Made by a program: the position numbers and the translations under genes. A DNA stretch of 64,000 bases from Hirudo medicinalis (lineage: Eukaryota; Annelida; Clitellata; Hirudinida; Hirudinidae): contig MPNW01000566.1 of NCBI GenBank assembly GCA_011800805.1, positions 2,147-66,146 of the forward strand, read 5' to 3'. The notes under the pieces were generated by a model. The model did not search any database. It was not told where the DNA came from and saw only the letters and a program-made list of their open reading frames with translations. This document shows, piece after piece, positions 27,289 through 40,796 of the stretch (position 1 is its first letter; each line of letters begins with the position of its first letter).

Positions 27289-30200
27289 ATGGCAACAAAG
27301 AGGAGACCTTCCCTTCCACCTTTGCCCGATCTGACGCATCTGACCGAAGAGGAAAGAAAAATCATAGAGTCTGTCATCCAGAGGCAGAGAGAGGAGGAAG
27401 AGAAGGAGCAGGAGATTCTGAGGTAGGATGTTGTTCCGTGCGATTGTTGAATTGCTGACGACCATTCTGTGGTTCGGATGATGGAATGAAATGCTTGTTT
27501 CTTTATTGAGAAATGCTACAACTGATGAGGTTAGCTAGCATTTGATGTACTTGTGTTAACATGAAAACATAGGATTGTGATTATTAAACAAAAAAATTGG
27601 GAGAGTTTCCATTGGTACAATGCATCTTTGTTTTGGTTACCAATCTACATTTTCAACATAAGTCAAAACATTGTGAAATCGTTGGTGCAAAAGTACTTTT
27701 TCTTTAAGCCACCTCCATGAACAATAGACATTCTAAGTTTTTATTAAATTTAAACCTTAACATCATTAAGACATCTACGACAAGCAGAGGCAGGATTCGA
27801 ACTCACTATCTGTCCATCGACCTGCATGCGATGACTCAGCATAAACAGGAAAACTGAGCTCCCTAGCTGAGTTAGCTTAAAGCAGACCTGCAGCTCAACT
27901 TGATGACGATGCGCAAGTCCTTACGTTGCGATGTATTTTTATGAAGCTACTCGCCGGTCAGACTCATTTTTTATCATTATAATTAATTTTATTATTTACA
28001 TCCTTCAAAATCGACCAGTCACTCGCCCTCATGCTCCTGCGACGGGTCTCGAACCTGTGCTGCCTTCGCCAGAGGCGAGGTCTCGAATGTTAGACCGTGC
28101 GGGAGCATGACGCTTCTTGTTTCCAGTGGTTCTGGAGTTTAAAGCTGGTATGCGATTTAGGACAAGTCGAACGTTGGAAAACTTGAAAATAGCACAGTTG
28201 ACCTAAAGATGGCATAGAGAATGACAAATTTCAAGTCGCCATCGTTCACCATTTGGGAGGAGTTCTTGGGACAGACAGACATGCACATGTATTTTCTGTT
28301 TTATGTTATAGATCCGTTACTACAGTTGGTGTGACTCACTGCTGATGCATTGGTATCACGTAACATGAATGCATCGGTATTGCACAAGATCAATGCACTC
28401 GTGTCGTGCATTGTCGTTGCCATGGTATCACACGTTGATACAATGCATTAACACTTTAATGTGTGTCACAAGTGCTCGAAAGAATTTTCATAATTTCCTT
28501 GTATTTGCTGCCAAATGTGTTTCACATTATTGATGACAATCTGATGGCAAGGATATTAATATATTTTATCAATTTCTGCACAATTAAAAATAATGACATG
28601 GTAATGCTAAGGACATCACAGCAATAACTCGAACATTATGAAAAAATAATAATAATGACAATAATAACAACGACAGCAATAATAATAATAACGGCAATGA
28701 TAATATTAATAATAATAATAATAACGATAATTATAATAACAATAATAATAATAATGATANACATTATGAAAAAATAATAATAATGACAATAATAACAACG
28801 ACAGCAATAATAATAATAACGGCAATGATAATATTAATAATAATAATAATAACGATAATTATAATAACAATAATAATAATAATGATAATAATAACAACAT
28901 TGCTAACGATATAACTTATTACTAATTTATTGTAATTCTGGACGATAACTGACATCAACGTTAACACAGAAGTCTTCAAGATGAATTTGAGACGTACAGG
29001 GAGTCTGTGAAGAAGCTGGGAGAAGAGGTTCAATCTCGGCCCGCTCAAAACCAACCTACCGTGGGGCAGCCCGCGCCTCCCCCGAAGGACGACTCCGTGT
29101 GCGGCATCTGCCACAAGACCAAGTTCGTCGACGGCTTCGGTCACCTCTGCTACTATTGCTCCGTCAAGTCCTGCGCCCGTTGTGGATGCAAGCTCACACT
29201 GAAGAACAAGGTGATTGCCGTAGTGATGATGATGATGATGATGAAGCCATCTGCATTGTAATTAGGCAGTTTAATCTTAATAATTATGATTGTTTCATCT
29301 GGAATAACGAGCTTGGTCACCGCCCCGGTCTGGATCTCGAGAGCAGAGGAGATGTCTCTAGTTGTTCCGTTGTTGCTTTCTGAAGGTGAATTAGGTGGCA
29401 AAATAATGGCTGAACTTTGAGTTCAAGTTGCACTTGGAGCTTGCATCGCCACTCCTGTTAATCGACAGGTGCTAAGCAAATGCTTCGACACCTTTGACAT
29501 CATGTCGGGAGTTACATAAATCGACCTGCTTCTCATTCAAATCTGACACCTCGGAGGATCAGATCTGTTGTCTTTCAGCTCGACTGATGACTGAGATGAC
29601 TGAGATCTTCAATAGGTCTATCAGACTGGTTAATATCTTGTAATAGGGTCACCAGATTGCCATGATGATGATGATGATGTCATCCTCATTTATCAGTTTG
29701 TCATTCGTTCTTTCATTTGACTTTATTTTTGGACCCTAAATGCACTTTCCTGTTTAGTTTTCTAATTTATCCCTGCAAGCCGTGATTCACGTAATGCATC
29801 GTAAATTGGACTTTGAATGGAATTCCTGACATTACTTGACCGCTGTCGAAGGGGAGTTGTCGTGAAGGAACCGAGGTATTGGGAAGTGTTTTCGTGTTAA
29901 GAACCGGCAAATGCAGATGTAAATCTCCTCTTAATGGAGAAGAATTTCTGAATTTTACTTGCGCCTCTCTAAGCGCTGTCGTTGTGGAATCTCAAAGAAT
30001 CTCCGCGCTGTTGTTTGTTAACGTCTGCTCTGCGACCGGACGATCGGGACGGAGCTCCTGCAACGGGATTCGAATCCGAGCTGCCGTCGCGAGAGGCAAA
30101 GTCTTAAGAAGACCATTTAAGAAGGTCTCGCTGGGAGCAGCTGGTGAAATAAGTCTCAGCACTAGCTGCCACAAAACTGGTTTCCTTTAGTCCTGAGGCT

Positions 30201-33200
30201 CTTTGGAGCTACGTTTTGGCTCTTGGATGTTATTATTATTATTATTGTTATTATTATTGCTATTATATTATTATTATTATTGTTGTTGTTGTTATTGTTA
30301 CAACTTTTGTCGTGTTGTTGTTTTTGATGTTTTCCTGGTATTGCTTCTGCCTATTAATCGTTAGAGGTGAAGTGCCCTCGTTCATCGAACGTTTTGCAAA
30401 CAGGAGACCATTTGTGACCGAGGTGTGAGTCGCTCGACGATCAAAAAATTTGAATGATTTCTTCTTATTTTCTTTTTATTTTCTTTTTATTTTCTTGGAA
30501 AGTTGTAATTAAAATTGAATGAATAATTTATATATATATATATATATATATTATATTACATATGTGGCGATAACATATATAGTTTACATAAATCCGTTGC
30601 TCGAATTTTCAATTACCTTTTTAATCGAACCACTCGAAGTACGACGACTTCTTTTTGATTCCTGTTTAATTTCAATAAAACCTCATAATTTTATTCACAT
30701 TCTTACTGGTGATTAACTCTTTACAATGGAAAATTCATTATATTCCTGAACAAACTTATTTTATGATTACTTATTTAATATAATATTACTAATTTTTATT
30801 TATCATGCAGTAGGGATATATTTATATAGAATATATAGAACCAGGGGCACTTATAACAATGCGATTTAAATGTTGACTGCTCTCGACCATCCTAAATAAG
30901 ATTTTGAAGCGTTCTTAAAATTCAAGTCGTCGGTAACCCGTCGAAGATGGTCGGAGACGTTCAACAGAATCGCTAAAAATGTTGAAAGGACGTCGCGACG
31001 GCGTCTGCCGCATAACGAGATTAAAAATGATAACATTCGAACTCCCGCCGGTTCGTAATCAGCTTATCTCCTATCCTCCTCTTTCTTTTAGCTCGCCATC
31101 ATCCATCGCCTTGCCACTCAAGGTCTTCTTAGAGTTTTTCGGGCAAATCTCTGGCAGTCGCCGTGAACTTATCGGTAATCGTTACCGGACGGCGATGCTA
31201 GTATCGCACTGGCGACGATACCGATGACGACAATGGCCGTCACTGTTTTCTATTCACGAGACAGCTGGTATTGCTCACCACGATGATGACGGTGAAGTGA
31301 TGAATGTACCCAAGCGCAAAGCCGTGTCGATATCTGGCCGGCAAATATCTTTATTGGCATCATCTACACTGTCATCCGGTTACTGGTGGTTGATTGGACT
31401 GGACTCGCACGTTAATCTAATGGCCGTAATAAGTTAAACGTTTTTCCATTTTTTAATGGTTCCTTATGTCGACAATGTCGTGGACTTGATGTAAACTTAA
31501 AATTTCCACGTCGTCCTGGAGCTTTGCAGTCCTGCAATAATGTCATCGATATTATTTTTAATTTTTATTGACAAATTTTTTTATTATTATTTAAATTAAC
31601 CCAATTAATTTAGGGTGACTGTTAAGACTGCCTGTTGAGAGCAGGAATTTATGGCAACATTGCTGCTTTAAGCATTATTATCTATGACATATTATAAATA
31701 ATTTATAGATTTATCGTTAAATTCTCAATTTTATTTGTTATTTCTTCAGGAAATATGGACCTGCGTCATATGCAAAAAGAAGCAGGACATTCTTGTTAAG
31801 ACTGGCCAGTGGTACCACGGGGGCATGGCCAAACCTGTTGAACTTGACCTCGAATTTTCATCCGACCCAGGCATGTCCTCGACAGAGCTTGGGCTAACCC
31901 AGCAGGCCGTGGCTTACCAGGGCGGGCCCTCTGCACATCAAGAGGGTGGTCGGTTTTATGCAAGGAGGCAAGATAGCAAGGCCGGCATCAAGAGGCAGTC
32001 TTCTTTTGAAAGCGCAGGAGGGGGAACTTCGAGCGGCAGGGCTGCGGAGAGGGCGCACGAAGCGATCGGTCGGTGGTTTAAAATAAAATTCGGAAACCTC
32101 GCGTCAGAGGGGCCTAATTTAAAGCACCCGTGTTACTCCATTGCTCTCCAGGTCAGAACGGAACGACAGACGAGTATCGAAACACCGTTCAACAACAACA
32201 ACGACGACAACAACAACCTCATTCCGTCACCTCCGATCTCAATGCCTTCAAGTCGGTCGTTTCTGATTCCACTTCGAATTCTTCCTGCCGTAAAGCCGAA
32301 GCTTTTCGGTCGTCGACCAGATGATTTCATAAATTACACGACACGCTTGGAGGGAATATATGAATATATATATCGATAAATAAAATTGAATATAAAAATA
32401 AATAAAATTGAAGGTAGGTAAATAAAAAAAAAGTTGATAAATGCAGAGAAATTCTTTCTTGGTTAATAAATTGAATTCGCTCATAATATTCGACTCAGGA
32501 GATTTCAATAATCATTTCACTTGCACTCCAGAACTCAACCTTCGACGCAACAACAGATGTCGTCGACGACAGGTCCTTCCCCGCCAAGGTCTTACGACGA
32601 GTCGCAACCTTCGTCTCTGCGCGGTGCACTGCCCGATCAATGTCTCCAAGAAGCCAGGGACTATCAGGGCCACCCCTCCTCTTTCCAGGGCAGGGTAGGA
32701 CCCCCTAAGAGAGATTACGAAGGCGGCGGCGCGCCCGGCAAGGCGAGAACGAGGAACAGCGACAAGCAACCCGAGAGACTGATGCAGCACCACCAGCTGC
32801 CTCTTAGAGACAACATGGGGGCGTACTTGCCCACCAGGTCGCCGAGCGCAAGGCTTTTGAGCGGCGAGGAATTTGACATCACCGACCCAAGGACTTCTAA
32901 CAGAGATGGTAAGATCTCCAGTCCAAACATGTGATTTTTTTTGATAAAAATGAAAAGCATTTTCTTTTAATCGGATTAAACAAATTTGAACTTCTGACTT
33001 AAGATGGAAAACATTGCGATTTATTCGGCCATTTTGAATATTCAGCTGCTGGCCAACCAATCAGGCCCCGTCAGCAGTTGCAGCCGTCGTCTACGACAGG
33101 TACCGCCATGCCCTACGACAACACTCAGAACATTCAGTCGCTAACTGCTCAAGGTCCAATGGTCGGAAACAGCAGGGGGACCCAGAGGGCCGGTCGATCG

Positions 33201-36200
33201 TTCCCTCACGAGGACTCGCTCGGTTCGGACAAGTCCGGAGATTCCACACCTTCGCCCTATTCTTTAAGGACCTCTGGGGGTTCTGGCAGGTCGGGAGGAA
33301 TCGGCGGGCACAGGGGACCCCCGCAGATTGTCGGGGGAAGGAAGGGCGGATCCGTGAGTAGTTCCGAAGAGGAAGGTCTGTGCATTTCGCCCGACACTGC
33401 CGTCTCAAGACCCGGAGGTGAGACTTTCCGTTCATTTCAGGTCTCGTAACAGGTCGACCGCATGTTTGCATTTTCATTGTTTTCATGTTACTCATCGAGT
33501 CCTGTTCAATGAATTAATGGCCTCGTATCGTCCGAATCAAAAATACAATATTAGCACAAAGGTCCCCGAGTGAGATGACAGTAGGCCCTCATTCATCATG
33601 TGTCATGATGATGAGGATGATTAACCTCAATGAGTCACTCGTCGAGTACTCACTGATTCAGTGATGAAACCAAGGGAATTAAATTATGCCCAAATTTTTA
33701 AATAACATTAAAATAATTTTATTAACTGGTTTTAATTATCGATATATAACAAATATTATTAGCTCTGATGTAATAATATGCATCAATAATATTTAAAGGC
33801 ACGTATTATTTCATATTTTTGGCTTTTGGTCGTCCTGGAAGGGACTTATTGTGGCAGTGTGGCACAGCAGTCCACTTATTATTACTACTTATTATTATTA
33901 TACATATTATCGACTAACAATTAAAAATGTCGAAAAGACGGAAAAGATGACTCCGAAAAGAAAATCTAATCAGAATGTGAGCAAGATTTGAAGGAAGAAG
34001 GTAGATTTGTTTAAAAATTACTTAATTAATGTATTCGTAATTCAGTATAAAATCAATAAATGGACAACAAAATCTCAGATAAAATATTGAGCAAATAATT
34101 AATTTAAAAAATATTTTCATCAGGCAGATNAGATTTGTTTAAAAATTACTTAATTAATGTATTCGTAATTCAGTATAAAATCAATAAATGGACAACAAAA
34201 TCTCAGATAAAATATTGAGCAAATAATTAATTTAAAAAATATTTTCATCAGGCAGATGATGTTGAAGATGAATATTTTCGTGAACAGTCACGTGAAGTGG
34301 AAACTTATGATATTCATTTCATAGATTCGTTTCTAAAAAGTTTGCAGAAAAGATTTTCAAAACACGAATTCATTCTGGCGGGATTCCCGAGTTTATTACC
34401 GACCGATCCCGGTCGGCTCGCAGATGGACTTCTGGATTCTTTGGTTTTGTTCTACCAAAGTTGTTTAAGTGCTCCTCTTACTGAACTCTTTTTTGAGTTT
34501 AGACTTTGGTACAGAAGACTTGCAAGACTCGAAAAGGTCGTATTGCCAAAACGTGTAATGAGTGCTTTACGACGTCGTAAAGACGACACGACGTCGAACG
34601 TATCGGCCGTGACGAATCAGTTCTCGATAAAATGTCGAAGAAAATTGGACATTATTTTATAACCCTACCTAAAGTGCTGTTTTGACATATTTGAGGCTGT
34701 TTATAATTTGGAAATAAATTTTAAACTAGTTAATTAAACGTGTCTTGTTTGAAAGACAAATTATGAAATATGGTTCATTTAAATTTAAGGAATTGGCATA
34801 TAATTGGCATAACCTTAGAAAAATCTCTGAAACGATGAAAACCTAGAAAAATGGTGTTCAAAAATTGAAACCTCCAAAAAAATTTTCTGGTTTTTCCACT
34901 TCACTGACTGATCACCTAATTTCCACCCTTTAGCGACTGTGAAATGTTCATTTCAGGTTTTTGTCCAAATCATCTGCTTTTGCAGAGAACATTAATGAAA
35001 TAATACTTACTACTATTACTATTATTATTATTCTACTAATCATACTACTTATGAAATACTACTACCACTTCGTTTCAGGCAAGTCGAGAGGAGGCGGAGT
35101 TGGCGGGGGTCCGATGGTGTTGAAGGGAGGCATGCACCCGAACCACCGGCAGCACTCCTCCCCCGTTCCTGGCATCAGGATCGGTGAGAAGATAAAGACT
35201 TCAAAGATGATGGTCAGATTATAATTAATTTGAATTAAAGCAAGTTACGTTTCTGCTTGTCACGACGATGACGATGACGACGCCATGTCGATGATGAACG
35301 ACCTTGACCTCGACATTTGGCTAACCTTCTGGTAGCAACGAGTCTCTACAAACGTGCACTCCTTGGTGCTCCATGTCGTTTCGGACGACGTTCGCGAGCG
35401 AGGACGTTGCTCGTTCGACGTCTGCAACGAGAAGTGTGACTCATTCCACATGTCGGCGCTACTTATTGTCATGTCGTTGTCGAGTGTTGCGTGGCTCATG
35501 GTCTTGTGACGACATGTCGAACTGACGTGGTGGTGATCGAGTACAGCAGACATGTAAAGTTTTTTTTGGGAGATTTTTAGCGATTTTTTTATGTTGTTTA
35601 ATTTTTTTTTAAATACAAATTTTTAATGAATAATTACTTTGCTTGAGTATTGCCTGAGATTTTCAGAAATCTTTTTTTGTGTATGTTTGTATATGTCAGT
35701 CATAATTATCATAATCATCATCATCATTGTAATTATTCGTAGCATCCCGTGTCATGGCAAGTGTCGCCGGACGGTGCAAAACTTCTCGGCCACATGGTCC
35801 TTCAGAAGACTTTCGAGGATCCCAGGGACCCCCAAGGCAAAAAGACACTGGGTCTGTTCGAACCCTGTCCTTGAATGTTTTCTTTTTCAATGGTTTTCTA
35901 CTTTTTAAACTCAAAAGCTGAAGTTCGTTCGAGAGTGAGACGAGGTGGCACTTTTACGGAATTTTTTCAAAAAACGTGCAAGCAGCCAGTAATGTAAAAT
36001 CTGTAGTTGTTGTTGTTAGCAATAATTACTTTTTATAATTTTTATTTTTTATTGTTTGTGTTAAGTTAATGCAGTGCAACTAACGTCTATAAGCGACCTT
36101 TCAACAGGTCTCAAGGTCACAGGCGGCAGGATGACCGAGTCCGGCTACCTCGGGGCCTTCATCACGAAGGTCAAGAAGGGTAGTGTGGCAGATTGCGTGG

Positions 36201-37763
36201 CGCGTTTGAAACCCGGAGACGAGGTGGTCATGTGGAACGGGAAGAACCTCAGAAACTTGTCCTTCGACGATGTCTACGATGTCATCTTTGCCTCTCAGAA
36301 TGACGTCGAGGTGGAATTGGCCGTCGAGAGGAGACTCGCGACGCTCTTCCAAGAGGAGGAGATCGTGGTCGACGAGGATGAGGAGAGGTCGCACAGGAGG
36401 AGGGGGAAGCACTCCTCTCTCGAATGCCTCCCTGATGCCCCAAAAAAACCCGGGGGCATGGGCAGGAGAACGAGAGATGGATCTGGCGGAGGTGACTATT
36501 ACGTTGTCGTTGTTTTTTCACTGCTCTCAAATGTTAATCAAATGTTAATGAGCTTTGTTTATTGAGTGTGCATCTCATTAACATTAACATATCACTGACC
36601 TTAACATGTCATCTCATGTTATTTCTCACATCTGCTCATTTTAATTGCAATTAAACGATAAACCGACAACGACAACAGCAAATGCAATATCGATAAAAAA
36701 CGAAATCAATACGAAATTAATCTTTTTAGGCTCGAAAGCAACAATAAATCAATGACATAATGATGTAACTAACGACGACGACATGACAAATATTTTGGCT
36801 GCCTGTCGAGCAGATGAGCTGAGTGAATATTTTGGTTGTGTAGTTATTATTGTTACATGTTGTTGCTGAAACCTTATCCTCACCACAACATATGACGTTT
36901 TTATCCTCTTTTGTTGGTATTATTGTTATTATTACTGCTGTTACTGTTATTATTTGTTAATATTATTGTTGTAATAGTGTAAGTGGTGCAAATGGTGTAA
37001 GTGGTGTAAATGGTGTAGGTGGTGTAAGTGGTGTGAATGGTGTAAGTGGTGTAAGTGGTGTGAATGGTGTGAGTGGTGTAGGTGGTGTAAGTGGTGTGAA
37101 TGGTGTGAGTGGTGTAGGTGGTGTAAGTGGTGTGAATGGTGTGAGTGGTGGAGGGCCCGAAGGGTTTTAATTTATTTCGACCAGTCGTTTCACTTTTGTT
37201 TCTCGGCTTTGGATTTTGTCCTGTTTTCATTTTCATGTTTTGTTTTGCCTGCCTATTCGTTCGTTCGACATTCATTCTTTTCTTCCTAGATGAAGTCGCT
37301 TCACTCTGTCGTGTCGTGGAGGTGATGGTATGTTTCAGTTGATTTGAAGTTGATCAATTTTCATTTTTGCATTGAACTCGTTTGTTTTACATGTTTGGCA
37401 TGAATTTATCATCACCATCATCATCACCATTTTTGTTATCAGCAAAAGTTATTGTTATAATTATTACCACTGTGGATATTTTTATTGCATATTGAGCTTG
37501 GGGATGTGGATATTGTGGATACGTGTATCTGCCGTTTTCGAGCACTGGAAATTTGGACTTGGCTGAGAATTATTGGAGTTTGTTATTGTGCTGCTATAAT
37601 TTATTATTTATTTGTGGTCAAGGCACCTCTGACGCTATTCAAATGGCGCATTATAAATTAACTATTATTATTATTATTATTATTATTAATAAATCTTAAC
37701 AACTTACATTCTACCTTCTTAACATTCATGAGCTCCAATACTATAATTATTATTATGGTGATG

Positions 37764-37800
<37 letters not shown>

Positions 37801-38419
37801 TATCATTAATAATCCAATATAAAAAAACCAATATTTAAAGTAATTTTTAAACTAACTTTTAAATACAAAAAAATAAACTTTACTAAACCTTGCATTTGTC
37901 GCCCGTCACCTTCCATCTGCAGATCGAGCGGCAATGTCTCCCTACGACTCCGGTCGCCTTCCCTGGGCCGCCCGAGGGGGACCCTCCGTCACCGTCACCT
38001 CGCCGAGCTCCCCGGCCGCGTTCTGCCCCCCGAGTCGCCCCTCGCCAGAGTGCGGAAAGATGCAGGTGAACTGCGGCAAACGATTCTCAAATAATAATTC
38101 CTTCCTCCGTCGAAAAAAAATTTGTTCAGAACTTTTCAATGACGACGTCTCCGCACCTGGTCCGAGGGCAGAGAGTTGCCCTCGGGGTGGATGTTTGGAC
38201 ATGCTTAAATGGGTGTGATGATGATGGTAGTGATGATGATAACGATGATGACGGTGGTGATGATGATAGTGATATACCTTGAAGCTCTGCTGCCTGTGTT
38301 CCATGTTTTAATATGCATATAACATGAGTATAATAATGTTAGTCATATTTTGTTGCTAATGTTGTCGATGGACAGGTGAAACCTGCTGCTGCAATTAAGC
38401 ACTTTTGTTGATAATGTAA

Positions 38420-38469
<50 letters not shown>

Positions 38470-39621
38470 CAATAATAATAATAATAACAACAACAACAAT
38501 AATAATAATAATAACAACAACAATAATAATAATAATAATAATAACAACAATAATAATAATAATAATAATAACAACAACAATAATAATAATAATAACAACA
38601 ATAATAATAATAATAATAATAACAACAACAACAACAATAATAATAATAATAATAACAACAACAATAATAATAATAATAATAATTGCAGCAATATATTTTT
38701 CAACTTATTATTTATCAATTGTTGTTGTTGTTGTTGTTGTTATTATTGCTTTTATAATAAAAGTCGTCAATTAAAATATTGCAGATAAAGACCATGTACT
38801 ACGACATGCCTACTTACCAGTTGGTGCTGACCATCGTCGGGGCGATCAATCTCCCCCCAAGGGAGAACAACCAACTCAGGAACCCCTACTGCAAGCTCTA
38901 CATTCTGCCAGACAGGAGGTTGTTGTGGTGCGCTTTTGCGCGTTCACGAGATCAATTCGTTCAAATTACGTTGTAAACTGCTCCTAATGGCCCCAATTGG
39001 TGTTTGTTCCCGCTCCGTTATGTTTTGTCACATCTCGCTTGTGACGTTCTCCGCTGCCGTTGCAAACTTATTACATCATCGTTGTTATTGTTATTGTTGC
39101 TAATGTAATTCCTCTCGATTATTGTGACCTGTGAGGACGTGGACATTTGTTTCAGTTACGAATCATTTAAGTTGTCGTCGTCCGGTCGTTAGTCGCCGTA
39201 ATTCTTACCGACGACATTTCAACGACGTTGAAAATCTAATCTCCCGAACCAGCGAGAAGACCAAGAGGAGAACGAAGACGGTGGCCGGGACCCTGAACCC
39301 GAAGTGGAACCAGTCGTTCTTTTACTCGCCCGTCAAGAGGAGGGACCTTCAGACTCAACAGCTCCAGATCACGGTCTACGATTACGACAGGATCGGCAGC
39401 GGGGAGTACGTCGGGGAGGTGGTTCGTTTGTCCGTCAATCAAATTTAAGTTAAGCTATTACAATAACAACGTTAATGTAATTAATGTATTAATTAATATA
39501 AATATAATAATATAAATATTATTGAAATGTTGGTCACCATCATCATCATCATATTAGTGACCTAAACTTTGTTACTTGTCCTCTTTGTTTGTCTCTGTTT
39601 TTTTGAGTTGATCTGACTGAC

Positions 39622-39653
<32 letters not shown>

Positions 39654-40747
39654 CGACGACGACGATGATGATGGTGGTGATGATGATGATGGTGATCAAC
39701 ATTTCAATGTTATGAATCATAGTTGAGTCACATTGTCATTTCAATTGCAGCGGTTCGAATAGTTGAATTAATGAGGTTTCTCGTGCTGATTGTAATTAAG
39801 TAATATTAATTAATAATTATTATATGTATACACATTGTTAGTTATTTAATTACAATTAATTATAATTGCAATTTAATTAAATTTTTAAATTCGGTTAATT
39901 TAATTACAATTATTAATTATTAATCGTGGCATTTGACATGTTAACAGTCTCTGTTATTTCATGATTTTCATTCAAACCTTCCTCAGGCCATAGTTGACCT
40001 TTCCACCATCGACCTCTACGACCGACTGCAGACCTACAACCTCTGTCGCTATGACGACGCATGCAGCAGCATCACCTCAACTTCCCATGAGGTTAAGACG
40101 GTAATTATGGTAATTATGGTGGTGATGGTAGTGATGGTGGTTATGATAACGATGATGGTGGTGATGATAACGATGATGGTGATGGTAATGATAGTGGTGA
40201 TCAAATCTGCAGCAATGTTGATGGTGTCCGATCGCGGTGCTCGAATATTTGTTTACTTAGGAACAATGCGTAACCTTCTTAATTTGTAATATTAAAGACT
40301 CAAGATTTTCGATTAATGAAATTTCATTCCGGTTCCCTCTCATCTTCGCCAGGATTTCACGAAAGAACATCTTTCGCCTCCCAGTTCGATCGTCTCACGG
40401 CTGAGCGACAGCGACGTCTCCGAATTGGACAACAACAACGACAACGACGAAACCTCCACCGAGGGAAAACGCCGGCGTCGACACCACCAGCAACAACGCC
40501 ACGAGATGCCGAAAGCGTCGCCCGCCGCTCGGGAGTTCCATTATTCCAGCAGCGACACCCTCATGGTCGCGCCCGAAGAATCCGAGGAGGCCCAGAGACA
40601 GGGCTTGGTTAGGGATGATTTTCGGCAGGATGTAGAGTTCCAAGATTTCCTTCCTTCTGAAAGGTCACTTGAAAGCATTGAGTTTGTTGCTATTGCGTTA
40701 TTTGTCAATTTAGATTGAGTATTAAAATATCTGGGTATTGTTGCTAC

Positions 40748-40796
<49 letters not shown>

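Noticed and set aside
28030..28110. Functional tRNA gene on the minus strand
   Set aside because: Most tRNA-like copy, but the anticodon arm does not give a regular 5-bp stem with a 7-nt loop. Treated as SINE.
29879..30190. 103-codon frame on the plus strand in RIM intron 2
   Set aside because: About a third of it is an antisense SINE-A copy; no conserved remainder.
36901..37275. Thr/Tyr/His repeat protein on the minus strand
   Set aside because: Translation of the 9-bp minisatellite.
38395..38718. 107-codon poly-Leu frame on the minus strand
   Set aside because: Pure translation of the (AAT/AAC)n microsatellite in a RIM intron.
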